Shown piece after piece: positions 6,562-14,013 of a DNA stretch of 18,236 nucleotides. The position numbers and the translations under genes are program-made. Numbering within the stretch: the stretch's first letter is position 1; the number at the start of each line of letters is the position of its first letter. Source of the DNA: CAZTLI01 sp964614375 (GTDB taxonomy: Bacteria; Chloroflexota; Anaerolineae; Aggregatilineales; Phototrophicaceae); contig CAZTLI010000052.1 of assembly GCA_964614375.1 (NCBI GenBank), positions 1 to 18,236 on the forward strand, given 5' to 3'. Under the pieces are notes generated by a model. It was not told where the DNA came from and did no database searches. It was given only the letters and a program-made list of their open reading frames with translations.

Positions 6562-7833
6562 TTATCCTCCCGCCGCTGGTACTTCCCGCGTCATACAGTG
6601 GACTGCGCCACCGCCGTTAATCGCCACTTTGCAATCTATGGGGATGATGTCATAGTCGGGCATGGTCTCTGCATAGATACGCAGCGCCTGTTCATCCTCT
6701 GGCACACCAAACACAGGTACGAGCACCCGCCCGTTGACCGTCAGCGAATTGGTGTAACCGCGCCGAATCGTATAAAAAATCCAGTTGAGATACAGCGGCG
6801 GAGTCGGCAGTGGGACGATGTTGTAGGGCTGTCCGGCGGCGTTGGTCTCTTTTTCGAGCAGTTGGCGCGCCTTCCGCAGGGCTGTGCCCGTGGTGAGGGA
6901 TGTCGCTGCGGAGACAAAGACCGTTTGTGCGTCGGCCAATTTCACCAGCAAATCGACATGCCCGGTTTCTTCCAAGGTCATACGCGGCGTGATGATCGCT
7001 TTCTCGAAGTGGAACACATCATGAAAGGCTTTGAGGATGCTGTCCCGGTCATGATAGCGATTGCTATAAAAAATCTGCTCAGACATGATGAGTGTGCCCT
7101 GTCCATCTGACCACAGATTGCCGCCTTCGGTGTGCATATTCCAATCGCGCACGGACATTTCCCGATAGGCCGACCAGCGCCGCACCATCCCGTTGTCTTC
7201 ATGCTGCGGATAATTCGGCAGCGGGTCATAGATGGGGTTCACCGCCACCTGTTGACCGTCATCATCCAGACCGATAATCGGGCCATAATCGCGTATCCAG
7301 ATGTCATTGGTCGGCAGCACCAGAAAGCGCACATTGTCCATCTGCGCGAGGTCGCGCTCGGATAGATAAACCCAGACCGCGTGTGCCCACATCGCCGTCG
7401 GCACGATAATCTCAACCGGACATACGGGGCTGATGCCTTCGACCATCTGCGCGTGCATTGCCCACAGCGGCGGATACATCCATGCCCAGCTAATCAACAC
7501 CGATTCCATCGTCTCCCACTGTGCCGGGACGCGAACGGGTTTATCCGCCGCGCGTTCGGGCAGACGCCGTTCGGTATAGGCAATTGGCGCGTTGCTGCTG
7601 GCGAGCTGCCGCGCGATGACGTTTTCCGGGATGCCCCAGCCATTTTCGCCAAACAACTTCCAGCGTGCCAGCCATTGCGCCATCTTATCGGGTGTATCGG
7701 GCGGATGCCGGTCTGCGCTGACCGGATAGACTGACCGGAACAGCGGTTCGAGCATCACGCGCGCCGGCAGCGGCATTTTCCGCCGCCACAGCGGATATGG
7801 GATATATTCAAAGCGGAGGGGTGCGTTTGTCAT
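6562..7833 (-). CDS. Agmatine deiminase family (guanidine-modifying) enzyme
   Basis: A 423-residue protein of the agmatine deiminase/peptidyl-arginine deiminase (PAD_porph) family, which hydrolyses guanidino groups to ureido groups and ammonia through a cysteine nucleophile. Family motifs in order: NDIWIRDYGP (176-185), TEGGNLWSDGQGT (235-247), ETGHVDLLVK (289-298, with H292 and D294) and NGGGAVHCMTREVP (406-419, catalytic C413). The core begins near PAQWETMESVLISW (103-116), so about 100 residues lie ahead of where agmatine deiminases normally start, and this section has no motif I recognise. Substrate (agmatine, arginine or peptidyl-arginine) cannot be fixed from the motifs alone. No signal peptide is seen. 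It follows the PIN/ATPase pair on the same strand after 83 nt, but a candidate -10 in that gap suggests its own promoter. Confidence 0.9.
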   Translation of the reverse strand: MTNAPLRFEYIPYPLWRRKMPLPARVMLEPLFRSVYPVSADRHPPDTPDKMAQWLARWKLFGENGWGIPENVIARQLASSNAPIAYTERRLPERAADKPVRVPAQWETMESVLISWAWMYPPLWAMHAQMVEGISPVCPVEIIVPTAMWAHAVWVYLSERDLAQMDNVRFLVLPTNDIWIRDYGPIIGLDDDGQQVAVNPIYDPLPNYPQHEDNGMVRRWSAYREMSVRDWNMHTEGGNLWSDGQGTLIMSEQIFYSNRYHDRDSILKAFHDVFHFEKAIITPRMTLEETGHVDLLVKLADAQTVFVSAATSLTTGTALRKARQLLEKETNAAGQPYNIVPLPTPPLYLNWIFYTIRRGYTNSLTVNGRVLVPVFGVPEDEQALRIYAETMPDYDIIPIDCKVAINGGGAVHCMTREVPAAGG

Positions 7834-7877
7834 AGGTCAGACTGTCCATTGTGTGCCTGTGGTGCATTCACTAGCCT

Positions 7878-7888
7878 CAGTTATAGCA
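7878..7888 (-). promoter_or_regulatory. Candidate extended -10 for the deiminase gene
   Basis: On the minus strand TGCTATAAC contains TATAAC (7885-7880) with an upstream TG, about 47 nt from the start codon at 7833. No good -35 is seen. Confidence 0.4.
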
Positions 7889-7916
7889 GAGTCGGGCATT
7901 TTAGAACAATGACCGT

Positions 7917-8462
7917 CTAGTCCTCATCGCCTTTGTAACCCAGTTTACGATGGTCATCAGGTGGGGCGCCCGACTCAACCCACGCGAGACAACCTTCCTC
8001 AGCTTTATCAGGGTTGACCCACACAATACGGCGAATTTCATCAATGGAATCACACACAGATTGAAAGCGTTTTCGGTCTAATTCATTGAGAGAGGTAACA
8101 GTGTGGTCGGTGGCGAGTGCCGCTTCCAGCAAATGCACATCCTTGAGCATTTCACGCCGAGCGCCATCATCAGGAATGAGTGTGTCTATTTTGTCACGTA
8201 ATTCAGTCTGGATGATGGCATCCGTTTGCAGAAACACAACGCTTTTCGTGGCAATCATCTTTCGTCGCCAAGTAAACGCAAATCGTGATTGATGTTTATC
8301 CCATTCTGTATTTATGTTGGGGGACAAAACCAACTTATGGCGATGCTTACGCACTGCTTCGAGGAAATCTCGGCAGTTTTTAGATGTAGGATGCTTAGTC
8401 TCACCTGCTGCCCTCGCGATAGACGCATCAATCACCAACCGCCGTGAGACGTTTGCTGCCAT
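7917..8462 (-). CDS. PIN-like nuclease paired with an AAA ATPase
   Basis: A 181-residue protein that begins with a PIN-type first strand (RRLVIDASIARAAGE, D12), has an acidic residue in a plausible second position (LSPNINTEWDKHQ, E53) and a DVHLLEAALATDHTVTSLNE segment (D108, D119) that matches the usual third and fourth acidic positions of PIN nucleases. I infer a metal-dependent RNase or nuclease. It is longer than VapC toxins and has no antitoxin gene beside it. Its ATG overlaps the ATPase stop codon by one base (TAATG), a strong sign of translational coupling and joint function. The ATPase would be the sensor or regulator and this protein the effector. Fold assignment is from motifs only and is less certain than that of the ATPase. 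Confidence 0.78.
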   Translation of the reverse strand: MAANVSRRLVIDASIARAAGETKHPTSKNCRDFLEAVRKHRHKLVLSPNINTEWDKHQSRFAFTWRRKMIATKSVVFLQTDAIIQTELRDKIDTLIPDDGARREMLKDVHLLEAALATDHTVTSLNELDRKRFQSVCDSIDEIRRIVWVNPDKAEEGCLAWVESGAPPDDHRKLGYKGDED

Positions 8463-9796
8463 TACGTGCCCATTTCACGCGCAGCAACAGCATCCATATA
8501 GTGTTTTTGGGCATCCAATTCAACATCTGCGAAATCTTCGGGCCAATCGCCATATGCGCCATTTTCATCTGGCTGCTCACTGCGAACAGTGGTAACGCCT
8601 TCGTCATCGCGTTGAAACCAGTGCAATATCACCTTCTCTGGCTCAATTCTGCCTTCTGCAATCAGCGTTTGCAGACCCAACAGCAGCAGAGAGCTGTGTG
8701 TTTCAGCAACGACACGTACCCCACGATTGGCGGCATCTGCCAGAATGGTGGCTAAAGCAACCTGCGCGCGCGGGTGGAGGTGTAGTTCCGGTTGTTCGAG
8801 ATACACAAGTTGTCCCGGTTGTGCGACCAGCAGCGCCACCAAAACTGGCAGCACCTGCGATACCCCAAAACCGACATCAGCAATATTGAATGTCCCACCT
8901 TGATCCTGGATTTTTATTGTGACCTCTATTTCGCCCGTTGTACTTGTTTCAAATCCTCGTGCGATGTTTAACAATTCTGACCACTCAACCAAAGGAAATA
9001 TCACTTCTGTTGAAGTCCCTTCAGCGATGATACTTGCAAAATATTTATCAAATGTACCTTCAAACCGAGGCCCCGTTGTGAACGTCATTGGATAGCTGCG
9101 TCGGGGATTGCCCCGCAGACCCGGCACATGAATGACTTCTTGTATAGTATGTTTAAACTGAAATAACGGGAAAACTCTGAGTGGTAATGGATCACCTTCA
9201 ATTGCGGGTTGTCCATTGGCATGACGCAAACTTGGGTATAAAAAGCACCGATTCTGTGCAGCATACCAAAATGCCTCACCACCTATCGAGATACGCTCTA
9301 CAGACGATTTAAATTTATCAAATTCTACAGGCAATTGACGATATAAGTCGTCATGTGACATATTCTCCCAGAGTCGTAGTTCATGACCGGGTTCTTGATA
9401 GGTGGTTTCTACAACTCGCACGCCTTGTTTAGTGGATGTTTTGACATATTTATTGGTTAGACGTGTTGTATCACCAACTTCAATCCCAACATTGAAATCA
9501 ACGCTGTCAGTATTATCTATGCGATCTAATCTGGTGTCCGAAAAGAACTGCTTGACTTCGGTAAAATGCACGTTCGGGCCATCAAGATGGAATACACCCG
9601 AATCATAGTCCAATTCCAATGTCTGTTTCATGAGGAGTAACGGCTGGATAATACTCGATTTACCTGAACTATTTGCCCCTGCTAGAATCGTTAGGGGACG
9701 GATTTCTACAGAAGTTTCATCTCGAAGTGATTTGAATCCACTGATTGTGATTCCAGTGATGGAACGTCGCTGCTGTTCAGCACCGTTGGTTGTCAT
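8462..9796 (-). CDS. AAA family ATPase (AAA_15 / DUF3696-like), putative sensor of a nuclease cassette
   Basis: A 444-residue ABC/SMC-like ATPase. It has an N-terminal strand ITGITISGFKSL (13-24), Walker A GANSSGKSS (40-48), a signature-like FGVSQVLPVLVAL (310-322), Walker B LVYLEQPELHLHP (330-342) with E334/E337, and an ETHS motif (365-368) in the H-loop position. The tail NGAYGDWPEDFADVEL (412-427) is like the C-terminal segment of DUF3696 proteins. The 200-residue insertion between Walker A and the signature is where such proteins place a dimerisation or sensing region. Related ATPases occur in two-gene antiphage and abortive-infection systems alongside a nuclease. Here the partner is the PIN-like gene overlapping by one base. 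The start has AGGAG about 11 nt upstream and TATAAT (9834-9829) about 33 nt upstream on the minus strand. Confidence 0.88.
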   Translation of the reverse strand: MTTNGAEQQRRSITGITISGFKSLRDETSVEIRPLTILAGANSSGKSSIIQPLLLMKQTLELDYDSGVFHLDGPNVHFTEVKQFFSDTRLDRIDNTDSVDFNVGIEVGDTTRLTNKYVKTSTKQGVRVVETTYQEPGHELRLWENMSHDDLYRQLPVEFDKFKSSVERISIGGEAFWYAAQNRCFLYPSLRHANGQPAIEGDPLPLRVFPLFQFKHTIQEVIHVPGLRGNPRRSYPMTFTTGPRFEGTFDKYFASIIAEGTSTEVIFPLVEWSELLNIARGFETSTTGEIEVTIKIQDQGGTFNIADVGFGVSQVLPVLVALLVAQPGQLVYLEQPELHLHPRAQVALATILADAANRGVRVVAETHSSLLLLGLQTLIAEGRIEPEKVILHWFQRDDEGVTTVRSEQPDENGAYGDWPEDFADVELDAQKHYMDAVAAREMGT

Positions 9797-9828
9797 GATA
9801 AGGTAACTCCTGCATAACGTGTGCTTTC

Positions 9829-9834
9829 ATTATA
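9829..9834 (-). promoter_or_regulatory. -10 hexamer of the ATPase/PIN operon
   Basis: TATAAT on the minus strand, giving a leader of about 25 nt before the start at 9796. There is no close match to TTGACA at the expected spacing. Confidence 0.5.
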
Positions 9835-9881
9835 AAACGAATGGTTGGCTATTGCTGTAGGCATTACACAGAAGCAGGTAT

Positions 9882-9890
9882 TGTTATACA
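9882..9890 (+). promoter_or_regulatory. Extended -10 for the FAD oxidoreductase gene
   Basis: TGTTATACA combines TATACA with an upstream TG. It is 37 nt upstream of the ATG at 9928 and diverges from the ATPase promoter. Confidence 0.4.
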
Positions 9891-9927
9891 CTTCACTTAC
9901 TGGCAACCTGTATCTATAAGGAAAGCG

Positions 9928-11085
9928 ATGCTTGATTGGCTGATTATCGGCGGGGGCATACACGGGACCTATCTGTCGCACTATCTGACGGCGGGGAAAG
10001 GTGTCGGGCGTGACCGTCTGCGTGTGCTCGACCCGCATGATGTGCCGCTGGCGCGCTGGAATATCACGACGGGCAATGTCGGAATGCGCTATATGCGGTC
10101 ACCACAAGTCCATCATCTGGACGTGCCCCTGGATGCGCTCGAACGCTATGCGGCAGACCATCCGGCAGTGGGCTACCGGCAGCCCTTTCACCGTCCGACG
10201 TATGACCTGTTCCAATGTCACACACAGCATGTCATCCAAACCCATCGACTGACCGCTTTACGCATCCGTGATTATGCGCGGGGTATCGGACATTATGGCG
10301 CTGGTTTGCGCGTCGAAACCGGTCAGGGCAGCATCGAAGCGCGGCGGGTGATTCTGGCGATAGGCCGCACCCATCTGCGCTGGCCTGATTGGGCATTCTC
10401 GCTGCGGCAAAGGGGCGCGCCTGTCCATCACATTTTCGCGCCGGGATTTGAACGCGATAAACTGCCAGACTGGTCGCATCTGGTGATTATCGGCGGGGGC
10501 ATCACCGCGGCGCAGACCGCCTTAGCCTATAGTGAACGCGCACCGGGCACAGTCACGCTGCTGATGCGCCATGACCTGCGGACAGCCTATTTCGATTCGA
10601 GTCCCTGCTGGCTGGGACGCGGTTGTCTGACCGCGTTTCGGCGCACCCCAGCGATGGCCCGACGCCGCTGGATGATTGACGAAGCCCGTAAACCCGGCTC
10701 GATGCCCGGAGAAGATGTCCGCGCGCTCAGACAGGCTGAACGTGAAGGCGCACTCCGGCGCATACGGGGCGATGTCCTGTCCGCAGACTATGGTCATGAA
10801 CAGGTGACGCTCACGCTGGCGGATGAATCGACTCTCCTGGCTGACCGGGTGCTGCTATGCACAGGCTTTGATAGCGCGCGACCCGGCGCTGGCTGGCTCG
10901 ATAGGATGATTGAGGATTTGGGACTGCCGACGGCGGATTGTGGTTTTCCGATTGTTGATACGGACTTATGCTGGGGGCACGGCCTGTATGTGAGCGGGTC
11001 ACTGGCGGAACTCGAAATCGGCCCCGCAGCCGGGAACATCATCGGCGGACGCATGGCAGCCGAACGCATCGGACAGGTGGTGTAG
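9928..11085 (+). CDS. FAD/NAD(P)-dependent oxidoreductase with two Rossmann motifs
   Basis: I chose the ATG at 9928 because AAGGA lies 5-6 nt upstream and the protein then begins right at the FAD-binding strand. A more upstream ATG at 9841 would add 29 residues with no family likeness. The 385-residue product has WLIIGGGIHGTYLSHYL (4-20) for FAD, a second dinucleotide motif HLVIIGGGITAAQTALAYS (184-202) for NAD(P), an LLCTGFD motif (309-315) and a C-terminal GLYVSGSLAELEIGPAAG (352-369) typical of the class. RYMRSPQVHHLDV (54-66) resembles the substrate or flavin loop of N-hydroxylating monooxygenases, so an N-monooxygenase-like role is possible but not shown. The flavin-reductase-fold gene begins 229 nt downstream. 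No transmembrane or export signal is present. Confidence 0.85.
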   Translation: MLDWLIIGGGIHGTYLSHYLTAGKGVGRDRLRVLDPHDVPLARWNITTGNVGMRYMRSPQVHHLDVPLDALERYAADHPAVGYRQPFHRPTYDLFQCHTQHVIQTHRLTALRIRDYARGIGHYGAGLRVETGQGSIEARRVILAIGRTHLRWPDWAFSLRQRGAPVHHIFAPGFERDKLPDWSHLVIIGGGITAAQTALAYSERAPGTVTLLMRHDLRTAYFDSSPCWLGRGCLTAFRRTPAMARRRWMIDEARKPGSMPGEDVRALRQAEREGALRRIRGDVLSADYGHEQVTLTLADESTLLADRVLLCTGFDSARPGAGWLDRMIEDLGLPTADCGFPIVDTDLCWGHGLYVSGSLAELEIGPAAGNIIGGRMAAERIGQVV

Positions 11086-11149
11086 GTAGGACAGTCCAAT
11101 CCAAAGGCCGCAAAGCGAATGAGGCAGGGACGAGTGCGCGTCGTCCACA

Positions 11150-11213
11150 CGCCTGTATCCTTCTCCGCGCCCTCTGCGTAACCCATTTGTGTGTCCTGTG
11201 CGGTGCGGTTCTG
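11150..11213 (-). repeat. Degenerate CACAGAGG / CGCAGAGG intergenic repeat, third copy
   Basis: On the minus strand it reads GAACCGCACCGCACAGGACA, then GGGTTACGCAGAGGGCGCGG, the same order of units as the copy at 5321-5416. It fills most of the gap between the FAD oxidoreductase and the flavin-reductase gene. Confidence 0.55.
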
Positions 11214-11273
11214 CTTTTAGCCAGCGGCAAGAGGCCAATAATTATGGTCATAGGCGACCGCCATCCCCCTCGT

Positions 11274-11279
11274 TATAAT
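11274..11279 (+). promoter_or_regulatory. -10 hexamer of the flavin-reductase gene
   Basis: TATAAT at 36-41 nt before the ATG at 11315. The -35 position is poor. A 9-codon frame (ATG at 11292, TAG at 11319-11321) overlaps the gene start out of frame; it may be chance. Confidence 0.45.
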
Positions 11280-11314
11280 CATCGGCAGCCAATGACAGAA
11301 AGTATCACACCAAC

Positions 11315-11953
11315 ATGCTAGAGTTTAACCCTGCCGACCTCGCTGAACGCGATGTCTATAAATTAATGACGGGCAGCATCGTCCCGCGGGCCATCGCCTG
11401 GGTGAGCACCGTTGCTGCCGATGGCGTGCCCAATCTCGCGCCGTTCAGCTATTTCACCGCCGTCTGTAGCAATCCGCCGACAGTCGTTTTCTGTACCAGC
11501 GTGCGAAACGCCGGCAACGGGCAAAAAGATACCTTTAACAATGTCAGGGCGACGGGCGCATTTGTCATCAATTTTGTGACCGAAGCCCTTGCAGAGGCAA
11601 TGAACAGCTCCGCTGTCGAAGTCCCGCCCGAAGTTGACGAATTTGAGCGCGCGGGATTAACGCCAATTGCATCAACAGTCGTGCCGCCTCCCGGTGTGCA
11701 AGAAACGCCGATTCGCTTTGAATGCACACTCAATCAAATCGTCACCATCAATGACCAGCCGGGCGGGGGGCATCTCATCATCGGCACGATTGTGTATATG
11801 CACTTTAGCGAAATCGTCTACCGCGAAGGGCACTATATCGACATCGCCGCCTATCAACCCGTGGGGCGTTTAGCAGGGCGCAGTTATACCCGCGTCAATG
11901 ATCTGTTTGACCTCGCGCGACCACCGAGCGAACTCAACCCGAAACCGCGCTAA
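11315..11953 (+). CDS. Flavin reductase family protein (FMN-binding split barrel)
   Basis: A 212-residue protein of the flavin reductase-like domain family (DIM6/NTAB group). GSIVPRAIAWVST (20-32) and NLAPFSYFTAVCSNPP (40-55) are the characteristic FMN-binding segments, followed by FNNVRATGAFVINFV and a PIRFECTLNQIV strand; the length is normal for the family. Members bind FMN and either reduce free flavin for a partner monooxygenase or carry out their own reduction. The nearby FAD oxidoreductase makes a joint role conceivable, but the 229-nt gap with a separate -10 argues against a single transcript. The ribosome binding site is weak. A cytoplasmic location is expected. Confidence 0.9.
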   Translation: MLEFNPADLAERDVYKLMTGSIVPRAIAWVSTVAADGVPNLAPFSYFTAVCSNPPTVVFCTSVRNAGNGQKDTFNNVRATGAFVINFVTEALAEAMNSSAVEVPPEVDEFERAGLTPIASTVVPPPGVQETPIRFECTLNQIVTINDQPGGGHLIIGTIVYMHFSEIVYREGHYIDIAAYQPVGRLAGRSYTRVNDLFDLARPPSELNPKPR

Positions 11954-12132
11954 GCACACGGACAACGCCTAAGACCATATAAGTCCGATTTGGTTCGCCG
12001 CAGGTCTGTTTATCTCGATTGGGCACGAAAACGGGGCATTTCGGGGATGTTCGGCAGATTTTTCGGTGATTTAGGCACTTTAAACAGTCAAGCGGGTTAA
12101 ATGTAAAATTTGCACAAAAACTTTCGCCATTT

Positions 12133-12152
12133 GCGCTATAGAGCGCTATACT
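12133..12152 (+). promoter_or_regulatory. Promoter/operator region with two GCGCTATA repeats
   Basis: GCGCTATA occurs twice in direct orientation (12133-12140 and 12143-12150), two bases apart. The second copy runs into TATACT (12147-12152), a good -10 for the binding-protein gene starting at 12212. The inner TATAG/CTATA arms also form a palindrome. The same octamer occurs upstream of the second binding-protein gene at 15887. Confidence 0.5.
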
Positions 12153-12211
12153 TAACCTTGCTTTACCCTGAGTTTCGTTTCTATCCGTTATCCTTTAGGG
12201 GGATACAAGGT

Positions 12212-13909
12212 ATGTCAAAATATAGTCGTTTTATTACACTTATTCTGGTCGTGGCGCTGGCGCTGACCGCTATTGGCGTCGTCGTCGCCCAGGATGAACC
12301 GGTTATCATCCGCACCTCGCGCCAAATGGGGCCGGATGACATCCCAACGCTTGATCCATCACAGGCGTCGGATGTGCCGTCGGTACAGGTCATCACCGAA
12401 ATCTTCCCCGAACTGGGGCGTTTGCATGAAGAACTGGTGGTCGTGCAGCCCGGTATGGCGACATGGGAAGCATCGGAAGATGGCACTGTCTATACCTTCA
12501 GCATCATGCCCGAAGTTCCGTGGGTGCGCTACAACCCGGACAGCGGCGAAGTTGAACAGGTGCTGGATGACGAAGGCAACCCGCGTTATGTCACCGCGTC
12601 GCAATTTGTGTATGGCATCCGCCGCACACTCGACCCGCTGGTGGCATCGGACTACAGCGGCATCCTCGCACCCTGGATTGTGGGCGCACGCGAATTCCAA
12701 GGCAGTGATGTTGAATTGGGCGAAGACGAACGCGCCGCACTGATGGACGGTGTTCAGGCAGTCGCACTCGATGACTACACCCTGCAAATCACCATCCCGG
12801 CAGCATCCGCCGCGTTTGAATCTATCATCAGCATGTGGATCACCACCGCGCAACCCGACTGGCTCATCGAAGAAGTGGGCGACTTCTGGATTGAACCGGA
12901 AAACATCGCATCCTATGGGCCGTTCGCGGTCAAGGAATGGATTCACGATGAAAGCCTGACGCTCATCACCAATCCATTCTGGGTCGGCACCGAGTCCATC
13001 CCTGCACCGTCGATTGATGAAGTCCATTTCATCTTCCTCGACACCGCGCCACAGCTTGCCGCGTTTGAAGCGGGTGAACTGGATGTGTCTGAAGTCCCCG
13101 TAGAAGCGGTTGACCGCATCTATGCCGACCCCGACCTGAGCGCCGCGCTCCACAGCGACTTCGGCACTTGCACCTACTACTATGGCTTCAATCAAGAACG
13201 CGAACCGTTTAACGATGCCCGCGCCGTCCGCGCATTCTCGGCATCGCTGGATCGTGAATCTATTGTGACCAACATTACCCGTCGTGGCGAGTCCCCGGCC
13301 TTCTTCCTGACGCTGCCGAATATGGTCGCCGCGCCACAACAAGGCGACTACATGGATCAGGTCATTCAATTTGACCCGGATTATGCCCGCGCACAATGGG
13401 AAGAATATCTGGCGGACACCGGGCGCTCAGCGGGTGACTTCAACATCACCCTGCTGTTCAACACCTCCGATACCCATGCCGCAATCGCCCAGGCTGCCCA
13501 GCAAATGTGGTCGGAAACACTGGGTGTAAATGTGCAGCTCGCCAGCCAGGACTTCGCGACCTACCTCGACCTGCGCCGCGATGCCGACATCTATCGCGCG
13601 GGCTGGTGCTTCGACTATCCCGACACCAACAACTGGCTGTTCGACGTGTTCCATAGCAGCAACGACCCCGACAATCACTTCTCCAATGCGGAATATGATG
13701 ACATCGTGGAACGTGCGGCTATCGCACCAACCGTTGAGGAACGCCGTGAACTGTATGCCCAGGCCGAACTGATCCTGACCAACACCAGCGCGGCAATTGC
13801 GCCGATTTACTACTACTCAACCCAGGACCTGACCCGTCCCGGAATCGAGCGGACGTACTCGCGCATCACACGCGAATACTATGAAAAGTGGTCAGTCGAA
13901 GATATGTAA
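12212..13909 (+). CDS. Oligopeptide ABC transporter substrate-binding protein (SBP_bac_5), first copy
   Basis: I chose the ATG at 12212, with AGGGGGA 8 nt upstream and a signal peptide directly after it; the open frame extends upstream from a TTG at 12110 but that part is unlike the family. The 565-residue product has a signal peptide (1-26, cleavage after VVVA) without a lipobox cysteine, then the two-lobed fold of OppA/DppA-type proteins (YTFSIMPEVPW, TASQFVYGIRRTLDP, IASYGPFAVKEWIHDESLTLITNPFW, VRAFSASLDRESIV). It should capture extracellular peptides or similar solutes for the OppB/OppC permeases that follow. The gap to oppB is 104 nt and contains a 10-bp hairpin. Solute specificity cannot be read here. 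The lack of a lipid anchor leaves open how it stays at the cell surface. Confidence 0.9.
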   Translation: MSKYSRFITLILVVALALTAIGVVVAQDEPVIIRTSRQMGPDDIPTLDPSQASDVPSVQVITEIFPELGRLHEELVVVQPGMATWEASEDGTVYTFSIMPEVPWVRYNPDSGEVEQVLDDEGNPRYVTASQFVYGIRRTLDPLVASDYSGILAPWIVGAREFQGSDVELGEDERAALMDGVQAVALDDYTLQITIPAASAAFESIISMWITTAQPDWLIEEVGDFWIEPENIASYGPFAVKEWIHDESLTLITNPFWVGTESIPAPSIDEVHFIFLDTAPQLAAFEAGELDVSEVPVEAVDRIYADPDLSAALHSDFGTCTYYYGFNQEREPFNDARAVRAFSASLDRESIVTNITRRGESPAFFLTLPNMVAAPQQGDYMDQVIQFDPDYARAQWEEYLADTGRSAGDFNITLLFNTSDTHAAIAQAAQQMWSETLGVNVQLASQDFATYLDLRRDADIYRAGWCFDYPDTNNWLFDVFHSSNDPDNHFSNAEYDDIVERAAIAPTVEERRELYAQAELILTNTSAAIAPIYYYSTQDLTRPGIERTYSRITREYYEKWSVEDM

Positions 13910-13946
13910 ACAACGGCGTCTAACGTCGTGATATAATCGCACTACC

Positions 13947-13978
13947 GAGAGGGAGTTACTAAAAACAGACTCCCTCTC
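13947..13978 (+). promoter_or_regulatory. Intercistronic hairpin between binding protein and oppB
   Basis: Perfect 10-bp arms GAGAGGGAGT (13947-13956) and ACTCCCTCTC (13969-13978) with a 12-nt loop and no T-tract. It is better read as an mRNA stabiliser or processing site than as a terminator, and would favour high binding-protein expression. A TATAAT at 13932-13937 just upstream could also be an internal promoter. Confidence 0.55.
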
Positions 13979-14013
13979 ATCGTATCAAACACAGGTGATG
14001 AAAGATTTCAGGT

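Noticed and set aside
6532..7110. Plus-strand open frames opposite the deiminase gene
   Set aside because: The minus strand encodes all deiminase motifs in order; the plus frames show none.
11292..11321. Nine-codon leader peptide before the flavin-reductase gene
   Set aside because: No ribosome binding site, no run of regulatory codons and no attenuator hairpin; probably chance.
12359..13396. A 345-codon minus-strand open frame inside the first binding-protein gene
   Set aside because: Long antisense frames are common opposite GC-biased codons; the plus-strand protein has clear SBP_bac_5 features.
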